A DNA stretch of 64,000 bases from contig OZ038423.1 in assembly GCA_964036155.1 (NCBI GenBank), positions 45,461,249 to 45,525,248 of the forward strand. Reading direction: 5' to 3'. Positions 36,231-48,949 of the stretch are shown here, piece after piece. Position numbers and translations under genes: made by a program. The notes below the pieces were generated by a model that saw only the letters and a program-made list of their open reading frames with translations, ran no database searches and was not told the origin of the DNA. Each line of letters starts with the position of its first letter. Position 1 is the first letter of the stretch. Origin of the DNA: Diploscapter coronatus. Taxonomy: Eukaryota; Nematoda; Chromadorea; Rhabditida; Rhabditidae.

Positions 36231-38720
36231 ACGTGAGTCTTTCACTCTTCTCTCCTATCTTCGGGTGCGCGTTCCCGCAGGCTCATTTCAGTGTTGTTGT
36301 TCGCTCAATTCAGCAGTTCTTTTTCTCTTTCTGCGTCTCTCTCCACCATCCTTAATCATGTTCTCTCACTCCTGTCTGCGTCTACACCCTCTATTTTTTC
36401 GTGCCCCTCGCCCCTATGGCCCCTTCTCATCTCCCTTCCCCTTCCCTCTCGGCCTTTTTGTTATTTTCTCTCTCAAATCAGCTGATTTCAGTCCGAGAGA
36501 GACAATATCATCACGCAGAGCAAGTGTCCATCCGTCTCCCAAAAGCTGATCTTCATTTTCTTATTTCTCGCAAAGTTCATATATCTATTTCCACGTCGAA
36601 ATATAGAAATTCCAAATCGTTTGGAATCTTTCACTATCTGTATCAGCATTAGAATGTCTGTATTTCACTCTAATATCGGGGGATTAGGACCCAGAACCGT
36701 TTTGAAAACATCATTCAAAATTTGAGGTTTCGCGAAGTTTCTATGCTCTCGCCTTTTTGTTATTCGCCATCTTCGGGCAGATGCTTTTTGCCATTTTTCA
36801 TTCAGTGCCGGACTCTCGTTTCTCTGAACACTTGTGCCTTTTTTCTTCTCTCTCTGACTCTTTTCGTGGCACATTTTCTATCTCCCTATGGTCTCTCCAG
36901 TTTCCGTAATATTTCCCTCTAAGTTCCTTTCTAAAAGGTCTATATTTTCCATTTTTCCCCTCTCACCTTTGTCGGTTTATCAAATTCTCACCATTAAATG
37001 ACGCGAGGGGAAATGTTTCATTTCGAAATTTCATAGGTTTAAATCTACCCCTCAAAATTAAACGAATTTTTTTGAATGTCATACTTTTTCAGTATTCTTA
37101 AAGACGAATGACATTTAAAGACCATATTTTATGGAAAAATCAATTTTGATGATATTATGTCACCGCCACGCATTTCGAAATAGTCAAGTTCACATACACA
37201 CACACACATAGGAAGGGGCCACAAAATCTCTGCCCCAACAAAATCACGCGCAAAACGGCGCCTGACAAAAATCGACGACAAAAGAGAATGGCGCTCTCAA
37301 TCATTTTTAAGTCAGAGAAAAAATCAAAAGATCTCACGAAATATGAATCAATGATCGTCATTTTCATATGACTAACGTTTTTAGGTTACTAAGAATTGGC
37401 TGAATCTTCATCATTTCTATTCTAAAATGGATATTATTCATCTACGCGGCAATGTTTCAGATTTGTTTTTTTTTTCAAATTCAGGCTCCTCCTCCTGAAT
37501 TTTTGCGATGTGGAATTTGCCCCCATCGCTAGTCAAATTGATTTTTGTGGCCGGTGAAAAAAGACTGAGCGAGCTGTGGAGGGAGGCGGGGTCTGCTGAC
37601 TAGAGGACCTTATTCTGCAATGCTATGCTCAAAGCACAAAGAGACACGCTGTCTGGAAACAAATTGAGCTATCTCTTATTGGACGCGAAGGATACTGTAG
37701 CCACTATGCGTCATGATCCGGCTAAATCCGGTCAGATTCGGGAATACCCGAACGATACCCCCCGCCCTTCTATTATTCGCCAAGTCATCATCTCGCCGCA
37801 TGGCAGTGTAGTTAGCTGGTTGCGCCTCTGTGTCGAGTCTCGCCAACCGCTCACTTCATTGCCGTCCCGGCGAGTTGACCACGTCATGGCTATTTGGACT
37901 AGAGGTAAGGCGTTTGTTTCGATTTGGTTTGCGAAAATTAGCAAACTCGAACAAATGACCATTCTGTTCAAGTAATAACATAGAATTTTTGATTGGAGAA
38001 TCATATCCTTCATGTGTTTCGAGGAAAAAATCTCACTGAAATTTTTGCGTTTTTCGCGCGTAGGCCGAAATGTTATGATATTTCGGTGTTATGTTGTGCA
38101 TATTTCTCTATGATTATGTTGTCCCTTTGCGGAGGTGTTCTTCTCCCTCGGCCGTCCGCCCCGCGCTGCTCAATCGATGGCTCGGCCGCTGCCCCCTTTT
38201 CCTCTCGGTCTTTTCCCCGCTCTTTTTCCCACCAACCACCTGACAACGGGGCAGGAACACGCAAACAAAGACGCGAAAAAGTGAAAATTCAAATTTGAGA
38301 GTTAGAGACGTTAATTTGAAAAAAAAACAACAGAACAAAAAACTTGACGCTACATTGAGCTGAACTCGTACGTTAATTCGGTTATCTTTTGATATTTTCA
38401 GTAAGACTTTGCTACTTTCAAAGTTCGATTTGTTGTTTGCAGTTTGAAGACCAAAAACTCGATAATTACAGGGAGTTTAAGTTTGTTCAGCTTCACCAAA
38501 ATTGCGGGGTTACGAAATCTTATCTGTTGTTCCTCTCGGGGCATGTGACTGTTTTCTGCCACCTTGCAGTTTGTCTCTGAATCTTTTCCGACCTCTCGAA
38601 ATGCATAACTATTTTCCTCGGACCGCTTTTGGGCAATCAATGAGCGCAGCCCCAGGCTTTTTTCCCCGCAAATGCTTATTAGGCTTCTGCATCGAGAAGT
38701 AATCTATGGAAGAGACGCAG
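36231..38720. other. Pyrimidine-rich and CpG-rich islands, possible promoter or non-coding transcript
   Basis: Unlike the surrounding AT-rich sequence, 36240-36500 and 36730-36960 are strongly C/T-rich on the plus strand, and 37620-37920 and 38120-38270 are GC- and CpG-rich. A 116-codon plus frame (37625-37975) and a 101-codon plus frame (37993-38298) are open, and a good donor (ACTAGAG|gtaagg, 37903) lies within the first. I recognise no protein motif. The block could be 5' exons and promoter of a transcript I cannot follow, or an unspliced non-coding RNA. Confidence 0.35.
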
Positions 38721-39199
38721 GGGAAAGAGAGAAAAGAGGGGAAAGGGAAAAATCTGCCATTAACAACTTTATAAAGTTAACGCCAGAATGTTCGAAAGAA
38801 TTATGTTAACCTCACTTCTATGTTTTTCTTCGATAACTTAGCTTCACGGAGTATTTCTTGTGAGGGTTCTAGGATGGAATGCAAAGATGAGATAAACAAG
38901 CTGGTCTTCGCGGAAAATGATGTATGTTCGAGATTACCACGTTGTTAGAAAAATAAACAAAGAAATAGATAAGCCCAAACATGTGACAAAGATTATTAAT
39001 GCATGACCAGTATTTATTCAATTCTACAGGCAAATAATAAATATCAACGATTACCGGAATGTTTGTTAATTCGTGGAATGTATTGCTTAAAACTTGGGTT
39101 TAAAAATAAAATTAAAGTAAAATTTCATCCGAAGAAGAAGACAATTGCTCAATTTCATCTTCATCGCTTAACTTCGTATAGCCCGCTTAAATTTAACGC

Positions 39200-42100
39200 T
39201 TAATGTAAATCTGAAGCAATTTGCCAACCTGGCGTATTATCGTTGCATGGTTGTAGCTCTATTAACGTCGTTGTTAGAGTCGTTGGAGGTGAAGAAAAGG
39301 TGACGTGCTCTTCTAAATTAACCTTGCTAAAGCGTTAATTATGTTAGCGAATTATTGTTAATAGGCTAATTATCTATACTTAATTATGTTAATTATCGAC
39401 GTTAGTTACCCGAGAACCCACTTGTTGTCGTGGTCGTGTTGTTATTATTGATGGGCACGTCCTTGAGCTTCGCCCTTTCCGAGATCGATAATTGAAGTAA
39501 CATCTCGAGTCGCTCTTTGCATTGACGAATGCGCTTGTCTTTCTGAAAAGAGATCAGTTTTGTTTGAAAAGAGATCTAACTTTTACCTCCTGTATCTCTC
39601 TGTCCAGATAGTCGTTTTCGTTCTTCAATAGTTCATATCGTTTCAGTTCGCTCTTTGACATCGTCGGTTTTGTGATGGAGCTGCCTCTACCTGCAATGTC
39701 AGAAGCGTTGCCGTTCGCAATCACCTTAAAACTGTCAGTCAAAATAGAATAACGAAAAATATGCGAACTTCATCAGCTGACGGTGGTACTTTGTGAATGT
39801 GCCTTATCTTAGGTCCGAATATTAGTCCGAGAGAAATATAGGAGCATAGTAACACTGAAGTATCATGATATTAAATAAAATGAACGTTTCAGTCTAAAAA
39901 CCTGTAACCGAAACGAAGACAAAATTGGCATCAGCTAACCCTGGGGTTAACAAGGTTACTACTGGCCCGGTAACCAAAGACAGAACTGCAACGTTATAGA
40001 TCGCAAGACCGATTAGATGACTGTCGTTAACGAATCGTAGCTTCAAATTTCGGCACTCGTACGACAAAAATATGCCGAAGATTAATAGTAGACACTTGTA
40101 GCCAAGAAGTACCGCTAAATGTCGGGGATTAGCGAGCTTTAAGCGAGTTTATTTAAAGTATTAGCCAAGTGTTAAGCGAATGCAACAAACGTTAAAATCA
40201 CCTATCCAAATTTCCTGCTGGCTGCTCCTGCACTGTTCCAGAACCGGCTCGATGACGGTGTCAATATCATTGTTCAAAACGGCTTTTTCAGAAGCGTTAG
40301 GCAACTAAAATCTAGAATCCTCCGTAAAACTTCAATTTTCCTTACAATAACTGCAAACTTCTGCTCGACCTTCTGCAGAGGGTCCAGAATGACCCAGATT
40401 ACGGTAATTACCGTATCCAGTACTAGGAAAGCGACGACGACCCAGTAGAACCTTGAAGCGGGAATCGGCTGAAAAATTAAGCGTTACAGTATGATTTTGG
40501 ACATATAATAATTTTCGTTCTAGGTTGTTAGCACTCCATGCTAAGTATTGATGTTACTTGCAAATCTGAAGTCTGAACATACGCTCCAACGCTAAATCTT
40601 TAAATATAGAACTTAGCATTGGAATCGATTTTAGGTGCTATGAATTTACAAGTAAGTTTTAAATAAGTGTATTCCTTCATGCTGGGGTGAAGTTTGCATC
40701 ATCGTTCGTTCCTCAAGCGAAGGTAAGGATGTTGAACCACACAACAGCAAGAAATCGTGAGTGAGTGCTAATTAACTAACCGACTAGTTAATTAACTAGT
40801 GTGAGAGTTAATTAGCTGATTGCAGTTAATTGGTGCGGCTTACTGACTTAATTATCGTCTAATTATTGCACTCTTTTGTTCCTCGGATACTGTAGTGAAG
40901 ATAGAATATTAGAAGTTATAAAGGGTATAAAATCTACATAAATCTAAAAATAAATAAATAAAATCTAATAGGAGATACGTCTCTAAAGGTAATTGAAAAT
41001 ACGGTTATATGGAAAATTGAAAAATTTGGAAGTTTAAAACTAAATTTAGAAGCAAATAATGTTCGGTAAGTCTTGCTCTATTAAACATCAAAGATGGTCA
41101 GACTTACCAAGCACGATAATAAGATAAATGGCAAAATCTACGATTTAAAGGGGAAATTTCGATGTAAAGACTGAAAAATCGGCTTTTCTAATAATCTGCT
41201 CAATGCTAATAGGGATTACTAGAATTTAGCACTGGAGCAGGTTTTCAGAGTGATCGATTTTTCACGGTCGATAAAAATATTGACCTGGTTTAGGAAGGTC
41301 GATCTTCGTTCGAGTAGCGCGTCATATCCAGCTTGAGTTGACAATTTTCGCATAGGCTGCCGCCCCACCATCGAAGAAATCAAGGTGCGGATCCCGTCCC
41401 AAGGCGTTTCCTCTACGGGCTGAGCAAAACGTTAGAATATGCCCTTATTGAAAAATCATGTGGTTAAAAATCTCATGTATGAAAATAATATGCTATGAAA
41501 TTATATGGAGGGGGAGCTTCATAACATGATGAAGATAGAAAAAAAGCGGATTTAAAGATTTCAAAAGAGAATATATCCGATTTTCTATATTTCATGCACG
41601 GCAATTGCGAAACTACGGTAGTTGCAAATAATATTGTGTGCAGTAGAATTGCAAATGTTTTTACAAGCTGCGCCGTCTCTAGATACGCGAAAGGCTCTCT
41701 CACGTTTTCGAAAGTCTGAATCAGAAAAATGACTTAAAAAGAAAAATATCGGTCCAAATAGGAAAGATCTCGAGTCAAACTTGGGATTTTCGGGGAAACT
41801 CGGAAAAGCCGTAACGACGTAGCATTGTAGCATGCAAAATAGTACTTGAAAATAATCACTATCCTATCCCCTTACCTCATTTTAACCTATACTATTTCTC
41901 ATGTTATGATGCTACAATTTAACGCCATTTCTATAGTATTAAAAATCCCAAATTAGGCCTAGAAAAATAGATAACGGGAAAATCAAGCGACTGAAAGGTC
42001 AAAGATTTAAAGTAAGCCCAAAATAAGGGGTGGTTTTCGGCATGGCATGATGACGATGGTCTTACCTTATCACTTCCTGGATTCAATAATGGCTTATACT

Positions 42101-45091
42101 GCAATTTTATTGAAGACCGTATTTTGTCTTGTTGTCAGATGTAACAAGCGTAAATATAGCAAATTTATGTGTTGCGAAAAGCGTTAGACATTTTTATCGA
42201 TTATTTTAAAATGCATAAAAATCTCAGCCACAGCATATAGCGCATGACGCTAGCGAAAATTGACGAAAAATGTTGTTAATTTTCGAAAATTCAGATTTTC
42301 AGAGGAATTTGTAACACGACTTACCTCATCCTTTTGCCGTAGCGCTAATTGCTGGTTTTCCGTAGCACCCATACGGTGGACAATCCAGACCTTGGCAAAC
42401 ATAGAGCCATACGCCAGAGTGAACCCGTAGAGAAGGATGGTTAGACGGGTCTAATAATCATTTATAAAATCAAAGATATGCTATTGTCTTAAAATTTCTG
42501 TGATTTGCATTAGAAGTAGTGACATATCTTAAATATGAAATAATCTAAGAACTTACATGGCAAAGTATGGAAAACACCGTGTTCGAAATCCTTATATTGT
42601 CCGGGGGAAATCCAAGGAAGATCAGAGAGAACAGGCATAAAGTACAGCCTCCGATCAAAATATAGTTGCATTCGGGCTGGGACTGCACGATAATGCTAAA
42701 TTGCCTTTTATATTTTAGGATTTCACATAGTTCCTGTATTCTTACGTTCTGGTAGAGTTCCTACAGATATAGATACACATCGCAATAGCAAGTCCGATAC
42801 CTATTAACGCGAACAGAGAGACGGAATAGTAGAGCTTAAATTCTAGATTATAAGAATAAAAGTTAAATTTCAACATACGAGTCTTGAAACAGTGATAAGG
42901 TTCTTCTTAATAATGGTGGAATCCGGTGGTGGACCCCTTTCCGTGAACCATTTCTCCTTGTCGAACCATTCCAGTTCCTGCTTATTGCTATCGTAATAAC
43001 CCATTAGGACGTATTTCCCATCTGAAATTTCGAACCACCTACTCGAAAATGGTGTTTCGGTACCTTGCATCTGCTCGATTTGTGTTTTAGCGATACGATC
43101 ACCAGAGTCGGAAAACATGACTTGGCCCTAAAGTTACCAAATCCTAAGTGGTGAAAGACCCAAAAATGGTACCGAGACTCCAATGAACGAGGTATTCCGA
43201 ACACATTCGTACAAAGTCTGGGAAATCGTCCCGTTTTCATAGTTGAAATGTTCCAGTTTCACTCCATACGGAAGTCGCTCTTTAGCGCATTTGAAGGCTA
43301 AGGCAAGGGCCCTGAAATGGTATCAATCTCCTAGAGATATGTGTGAATCTTGCGAGTGCTGCACGGTATTATGGGCTGAGCCATTGTTTCCCTTTTGAAG
43401 AGAGACATCGTGCGGTACTTGTGGAGACTCGTATTAGTTTGAAGAAATGATAAAGTACTTTGTATTTCCCATCAAATTTCCGCTCTTTCATTTCTCTCCT
43501 TTCTTATTACTCTCCTATCTTCACACGCTATTTATCCTCTCCTTTTCCTCATACTTCTAGCGGAAAACGGCGAATGACTGATAAGAGACCGATGGTATAT
43601 AGTAGTGCGTCGAACATTAGCAAATCATTTAGTAGATTTCGTAAAGGTTTCGGCTTTCTCCTTTGCAATATATTTGGTATATTTAGCATTTTTAGGTGGG
43701 AGATGGGCGAAAATGGAGAGACGAATAGGAAACGAGAAAAATTGGGGAGGCGGAAATTTTGTGGGAAATAGAGGGTACTTACCAGACTGCGTCGTAAGCC
43801 AAGGGTGCTTCAGGATAACCACCCGCGTTTGCAGGATCAGTAACCAACTTCTCGTTCAACCGTCGTTGGAATTCTTGTCCAGTCATACCCGTCTGTGACA
43901 TGACGTCCTTCCCCGCCAACATGATGCTCTCCGTGGTAAAGTGGTACTGTGCGGCAGTTCTCATCTAAATTATTTCTAGAGAAAGCTCAACCCTTTTGAG
44001 ACAAGATTTTTGCCATAATTCTACCTCATCAGCGGTGCAACGTAAGTGTTCTTCTACGGGAGGGATGTACCAGGTGTCGGCGTACCAACCGATGAACACC
44101 CAGACGTACCGAGGGCCGTAGAGCTTGTGTCGATACGCCTAATCAATTTGCTGATAAATTGCATTTTTCAGGAGTCTTACCTGACATAAGACTTTGCGAG
44201 CTTCAGTCTCATAGAACAACCCCACGATGATTCTAGCGTCTTGACGAACCAGTGTTTTTATCGCGTCGGTGGGATCTCCGTAGAAGCTCTGACGATCAGC
44301 ACGAATATTGTTCTTCCGACAGAGCTCCTGAGGTTCGAAAAGTCGACACTAGTAAAATCCCGAGTTTACCTCCAGGTCCTTCGAGGTCGAGGTAAAGACT
44401 TCTTCCACTGACTGAAGTATGCTGATCCTTTTCCAATTAAACTTCTCAAATAAGCTCAATCGAGTCGGATTCTGCATATTCGCTGATGGGTGAGTTCGGA
44501 ACAGGGTTGGGAATCTCTCCCTGTTCGACAGAGCTGGGGAACTTCCTCCGTAGGATATCTGGGAACAAAATTTTATTCCCAACTGTCTGGGAGCAAGAGT
44601 TACCACAACAAGATTCCACACGGGGGCAGCTTCAGCGATGAGAGTCGTCACGGGACTGCATCCTGCCAAAAGCATGAGTTTTGTCGGAGGTGTATAAAGG
44701 AAGTCATAGAGTTGCTGGGACGCAAGACCTGGCTGGCACTAAATTGAGAAAACGTTTTCGAATGCTCCCACAAGTTTTCCCGCAAACCTTAGAGTTGGAG
44801 ACGTTGATGTTCAGCTTGTAGCCGGGGATGATGTCCAACCGATTGTTCACGTCTTCCAGCGCCATGAGCACTGCGGGACGGCACGCCTAATTTTGGAGAA
44901 AAAACAATGAAATACCCAGGTAGAGTTGAACTTTTTCCAAAAATAAAAGTCGGGATTGTTACCTCTCCGCCAGCCCAGCCACCCGAGCCAGACTCCATCG
45001 GGAATGTTCCCGCGATGTGCAGAGTGACCCGTTCATCGAGTGATGAGGATAGTGTAGAAAATAGTAGGAAAATCGATACTTGCAAAATCAT
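39200..45091 (-). CDS. gbb-1: GABA-B receptor subunit 1 (metabotropic GABA receptor)
   Basis: Class C GPCR that binds GABA and pairs with GBB-2 to signal through Gi/o at neurons. Exon 1 (45091-44963) encodes a signal peptide ([17 protein letters not shown]) and the start of the Venus-flytrap domain; exon 2 is 44886-44788. Hallmarks follow in order: [83 protein letters not shown], and the [15 protein letters not shown] end of the domain. The GABA-contact His (FRTHPS), Tyr (GWYAD) and Glu (EAPLAYD) known from mammalian GABBR1 are kept. No sushi domains precede it, so it is like the 1b form. Seven TM helices lie between 42840 and 39800. After TM7 comes a coiled-coil ([20 protein letters not shown] ... 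[14 protein letters not shown]), the dimerisation helix. I see no RSRR-type ER-retention motif after it. The stop is TAA at 39200-39202, after ...[10 protein letters not shown]. Confidence 0.95.
40783..40800. repeat. 18-bp perfect palindrome in gbb-1 intron
   Basis: actagttaattaactagt, surrounded by further taattaac-type repeats (40760-40860). Probably chance in AT-rich intron sequence, but perfect. Confidence 0.5.
41285..41419 (-). other. gbb-1: 45-codon phase-0 exon in intracellular loop 2 of gbb-1
   Basis: Exon of exactly 135 nt ([13 protein letters not shown] ... [11 protein letters not shown]) between TM3 (exon ending ALRQKDE near 42326) and TM4 (exon starting [14 protein letters not shown] near 40470). 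Both flanking introns are phase 0, so the exon could be skipped without changing frame. Mammalian GABBR1 has a loop of only about 20-25 residues here. Confidence 0.75.
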
Positions 45092-45378
45092 AGCGTCATT
45101 TCTCTGCAAATCGCGTTGGAAAAAATTGGTTTTGACTGGAGGAATAAAGTCTCCCAAAGTATGGGGGGCTAGAGAAACAGAAGCGACGTTGACATGGCAC
45201 TTTGATAAATCGACTTCCAGGGAAAAGCCAGGAAGGGGTGAGAAAGAGAAAGTGGCAATGACATAAGTGAGGAGAGGAGAGAGAAGCAGACAAATGATGC
45301 AATCTAAGAATGAGGGAAGAAGAGAGCAGTGTAATCCGGAGGACACTACTCGGAAAGATCGAATTTTCGAAAGGTGTC

Positions 45379-45386
45379 TGACGTCA
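45379..45386. promoter_or_regulatory. CRE palindrome upstream of gbb-1 (proximal)
   Basis: TGACGTCA, 288 bp upstream of the gbb-1 ATG. Full consensus for CREB/ATF-type bZIP factors. Confidence 0.4.
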
Positions 45387-45802
45387 ATATTTTGATCTAA
45401 TAATAAGTTCGCCAATTTTAAAATTAGCATAGCTTTCTATCGCTGAAGGAATAAATTTAATGAATGTGCACGCTAATTTTTGACGTCTAAGAACTTCAAG
45501 GCGATCCAATATCTTTAGAATTAGAAAATGAAATTGAAATTCAAATCAGAAAGTGTTAAGTTTTGAAATTTCAAGAGAAATTAGATTATGAAATTTCGAA
45601 AAACTGGAAAAAAAAACCCTCCCAAAATATGGATAAAGCGCCCGCAACTTTATGGAGAATGACTTGGAAGAATCTAAAGAATCGAAAGGGAAGGGGAAAT
45701 ATACTGATGGATGTTGGAGTTTTTGAGAAGCAAAGAATGCTTTTCCTTTTCCTTCTTCAGGAGGCCCGGAGCCCGACCTTATGGCCCCTCTTCTTTGCGC
45801 AA

Positions 45803-46128
45803 GAATACACTACTACAAACAAGGGTGCCAGGGACAAAGGAGCTAAAGCCAGAAAATCTTCTAAACTAGACCAGGGGAGATTTTGAGGCGAATTTCAACG
45901 AATTAGTAGGTCACACATTTGATTTTCAATTTTCTAAACTATGAAACGGGAATTTGATTTAAACCCAACTTACCACTTTTATTAATCGTCATTATGACGT
46001 CAGCATGCATATTGAAATTGTTAGAAAATCAGGTTGAATGACAAAATTTTGAAGAAAATATTGTAAAAGGTAGCAAACAAAGATTTTCGTATTTTTTCTG
46101 AATACACTACTACAAACAAGGGTGCCAG
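45803..46128 (+). repeat. Pair of 29-bp direct repeats
   Basis: The same 29 bases (gaatacactac...ggtgccag) occur at 45803-45831 and 46100-46128, and similarity continues weakly downstream (gagctaaagccag / aagctaaatccaag). They lie between gbb-1 and the coiled-coil gene, about 1 kb upstream of gbb-1. Confidence 0.75.
45995..46002. promoter_or_regulatory. CRE palindrome upstream of gbb-1 (distal)
   Basis: TGACGTCA followed by GCA, which also makes one half of a Maf-type site. It lies about 900 bp upstream of gbb-1, between the two direct repeats. Confidence 0.35.
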
Positions 46129-46863
46129 AAGCTAAATCCAAGGAAGGGTCCAAAGTAAGATGGGGACCCCTGACGCAAAATAGATGCGAATTTATCGGAT
46201 GACGAAAAATAGCAAGAAAATCTAAGAGAACTTAGGATACAAATCCTTGGAGAATAAATGGGATAAGAAGAAGAAACAAACAATGATGCTAGAAAAGTAA
46301 TTGAGACTGAAATAAGATTTGAGAATAAGATTTGAAAACTAATTCAAAGCTGCATGATAGTATATTTTTACAATATTTTTTAAAACAAAGTTGCTAGAAA
46401 TAAATTTTATTGTTAGCAATGGAGAGAAATGTGTTGAAATTTATCGATATAAATACGTCGGCGCTAAATAAAGGACCTTATTTGAAATGCACTGAAAATT
46501 CGTCGACGGTTGGAATTTTAGCATGAAAATTTCCGCTCGAGAGACCGACTTCAGATATTTTCCCGTCCCATTCCTGCCACCGCATTCGATTTATTCTAAG
46601 CGCAGTTAAGCCCCGATGAAGAGTATATTATTCGAGAAAATGGGAATTGCTTGGTGCCTGCCGAGAGTGCAAATATGAGCAAAAATGTTCCCGAATTAAG
46701 ATTTTGCTCTCGGAGAAATGTTCCCAATCGAACTTTTCTCTGAAAAGTGCCTAAATATTTATCTTCGTCCCCAGATAAAGTTTCCAATCAAAATCTTCAT
46801 ATGATTTATTCTTTTAAAAATCACAACATATACACATATATCACACGTTTATTCACGATATCA

Positions 46864-48949
46864 TTAATTCGAAATATCCACTCGTTCCGGTGAATCCACT
46901 TCTAGTTCAGTTTGTCCAGCAATAATTGGTTCTTTGTTCTCCCAGGCTTCACTTAAAACAAGACTTCTGGCGATATGACTTGAAGCAGTTTCATAGAGCA
47001 CGGTAGCTATGACTTCATCGTCTATCTGGAATTAAACCATTTTTGAATTAGTAAATTTAGATCATATTTTTCAAATGTAAACCTCGTATTCTACGCCTTC
47101 CTGATCATCAAACTCGTTCGAGTAAGGCGTCGGCGCGCTGTCCAAAGAGTCGATATGGGACATGTCCAATTTTGGAATGCTTAAATTATTTAAATTTAAG
47201 TAGTGTTTGTTGTTAATTTAACATACTCGACAGGCTTATAGACATGGTTCGGATTTTCTAACACTTTCCTTAGATTCTCGGTATCTTTTTGCAATTGGTC
47301 TATGATTTCACGAAGATGATCGTTTTCATCCCTGAAATTCGTCTTTGTTTCTTTTTATTTTTCAAAGGCAAACCTTAAATGATGAAGTTGTCCGGTGGTT
47401 TGTTCGATTTTTTCAACTAAATTCTGAATTTGCTTCCGGAATTTCCTTTCGGTAGTCTCTTTTTCGACTTTCAAGCGTCTAATAACTTCCACTAGTTCAT
47501 CCTCTTCATAGTGCTCTGAAAATGAGCATATATGTTAAAGTCTAATGTTATTACCCGATAGGACGCTAGAATTCGCTAGTTTTCCATTCGGAATTATAGT
47601 ATTAGCGTCACTTTCAGAGTGACTATGTCGCTTTATTCTTCTCAACGTCGCTAATTCGGTCTTCATCTGTCTAAGTCGCTCCTTTAACTTGGAATTTTGC
47701 TCCATGTACTGTTTAGCTAATCTGAAAATTAGTATATTGACAGAAAATTAAAATAGTTGTTAAAATCAACAGATCCATACTCGATTTTCCGTTTCGTATT
47801 CTTCACTAATTCTTGACTGTGATTGGATTCATCGATTGAGGGAGCCTTGATTTGATCCACTGTTATTTCTCCGTTAGACAATGCTACCATTTGATTATGC
47901 AATTCACTGAAAACAGAAATAAGCATCGTAACAAATTTCCTGTCTTTATCTTTGTTTTTGCTTACTCAATAGCAACGCTTTGCGCTTCGACCGTTTGTTC
48001 GAGCTCGATCTCCCTTTGTTTTATTGAGGCAAACGTCATCGCCATCTGGGTGTCGTTTAACTCAGCTGGTTGGAACTGCAACCTTGAGTTTTGGCAAAAA
48101 TTTTCCGACCCTCATCGAATGGTCGATTTTTTTTGCAAAAAATGAAATATTTTACTTAAAATTACCCTATTAGTCATCAACATTTGCAAGTGAGTTTCTC
48201 TCCTTGCAGCTTCGCGCGATAATTTGTGAAGCTTCGTTTGAAGGATGCGATTGTCCAGCTGAAGCTGGGTGTTGACCTAAAGTATTGATTTGATACTAAT
48301 TTTCATATTAATGTAGACCAAAGTCAAAAGGATATCGTGTATTCTAGCAAATTTATGTGCTCTTTCAAATGCACCTAACGTTAATATCGAATTCTGACAT
48401 AGTTCAGACCTATAAAAGGTGAATATTCAAATTTGTACCTTCTTAGCCTTAAGTAGCTCCTCTTGCATATCGTCGATCCTTTCTCGACTACTAGATCTTC
48501 CGTATTTGTATCCCGAGCTCAATCGACCTCGACTTATCAGCCTCTTGCCTCGTGTTTCATCAACCGATCGGCCTCTTTCAATGAAATTTGGTAAGTCTGA
48601 AAAGATTATTCTTAATTTAGAGCCATTAATAAAAGTGCTGCGACATCAATCAATGAAGTTTATATTTTTATAAACTCACCAAGTACTTTCTTAGACTTTG
48701 CCATACAACTATTAGTAACCACCAAATTTAAGAACTTATGAAATCGCTTACCTTGAGAAGTCGAGGGCATAGAGTTTTTATACGAAACACTTTCTGCTCT
48801 TCCGTAGATTTTTCGGACCTCTTCTAGACGTTTCTTGGATTCAAACAGTACTGGGGGAAGCATTCCGGCTAAAAATTAAAAATGGAATTTTTAAAGAAAA
48901 TTTACTTACCCTTTTTGGAACTAGCAGATTTCAAACGCTCTTTCGACAT
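46864..48949 (-). CDS. Coiled-coil protein, about 440 aa, function unknown
   Basis: Eleven small exons from ATG at 48949 (MSKERLKSASSKK, ending 48910) to TAA at 46864-46866. A tattttag-type acceptor just upstream of the ATG suggests trans-splicing. The N-terminus is basic (KKRLEEVRKIYGRAES, RGKRLISRGRLSSGYKYGRSSS). From SSRERIDDMQEELLKAKK onward there are long heptad-rich coiled coils (QLQLDNRILQTKLHKLSREA, MEQNSKLKERLRQMKTELAT, EVIRRLKVEKETTERKF, ENDHLREIIDQLQKD), interrupted by a Ser-rich break. The C-terminal ~85 residues are acidic (FDDQEGVEYEIDDEVIATVL). Such architecture fits a cytoskeletal or ciliary/centrosomal scaffold, but I do not recognise a named family. The exon from 48.5 kb is joined directly to the one ending STSQ; a possible mini-exon between them does not keep frame. 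Confidence 0.8.

Noticed and set aside
44907..45266. 119-codon plus-strand frame over the gbb-1 start
   Set aside because: Antisense shadow of the signal peptide exon and its upstream sequence.
45092..45430. N-terminal extension of gbb-1 to 45430
   Set aside because: The frame is open upstream, but [17 protein letters not shown] at 45091 is a normal signal peptide; the extension would bury it about 113 residues inside the protein.
48690..48718. Possible 29-nt mini-exon in the coiled-coil gene
   Set aside because: It shifts the frame of the next exon into a stop, whereas direct joining of the flanking exons keeps a long open coiled coil.
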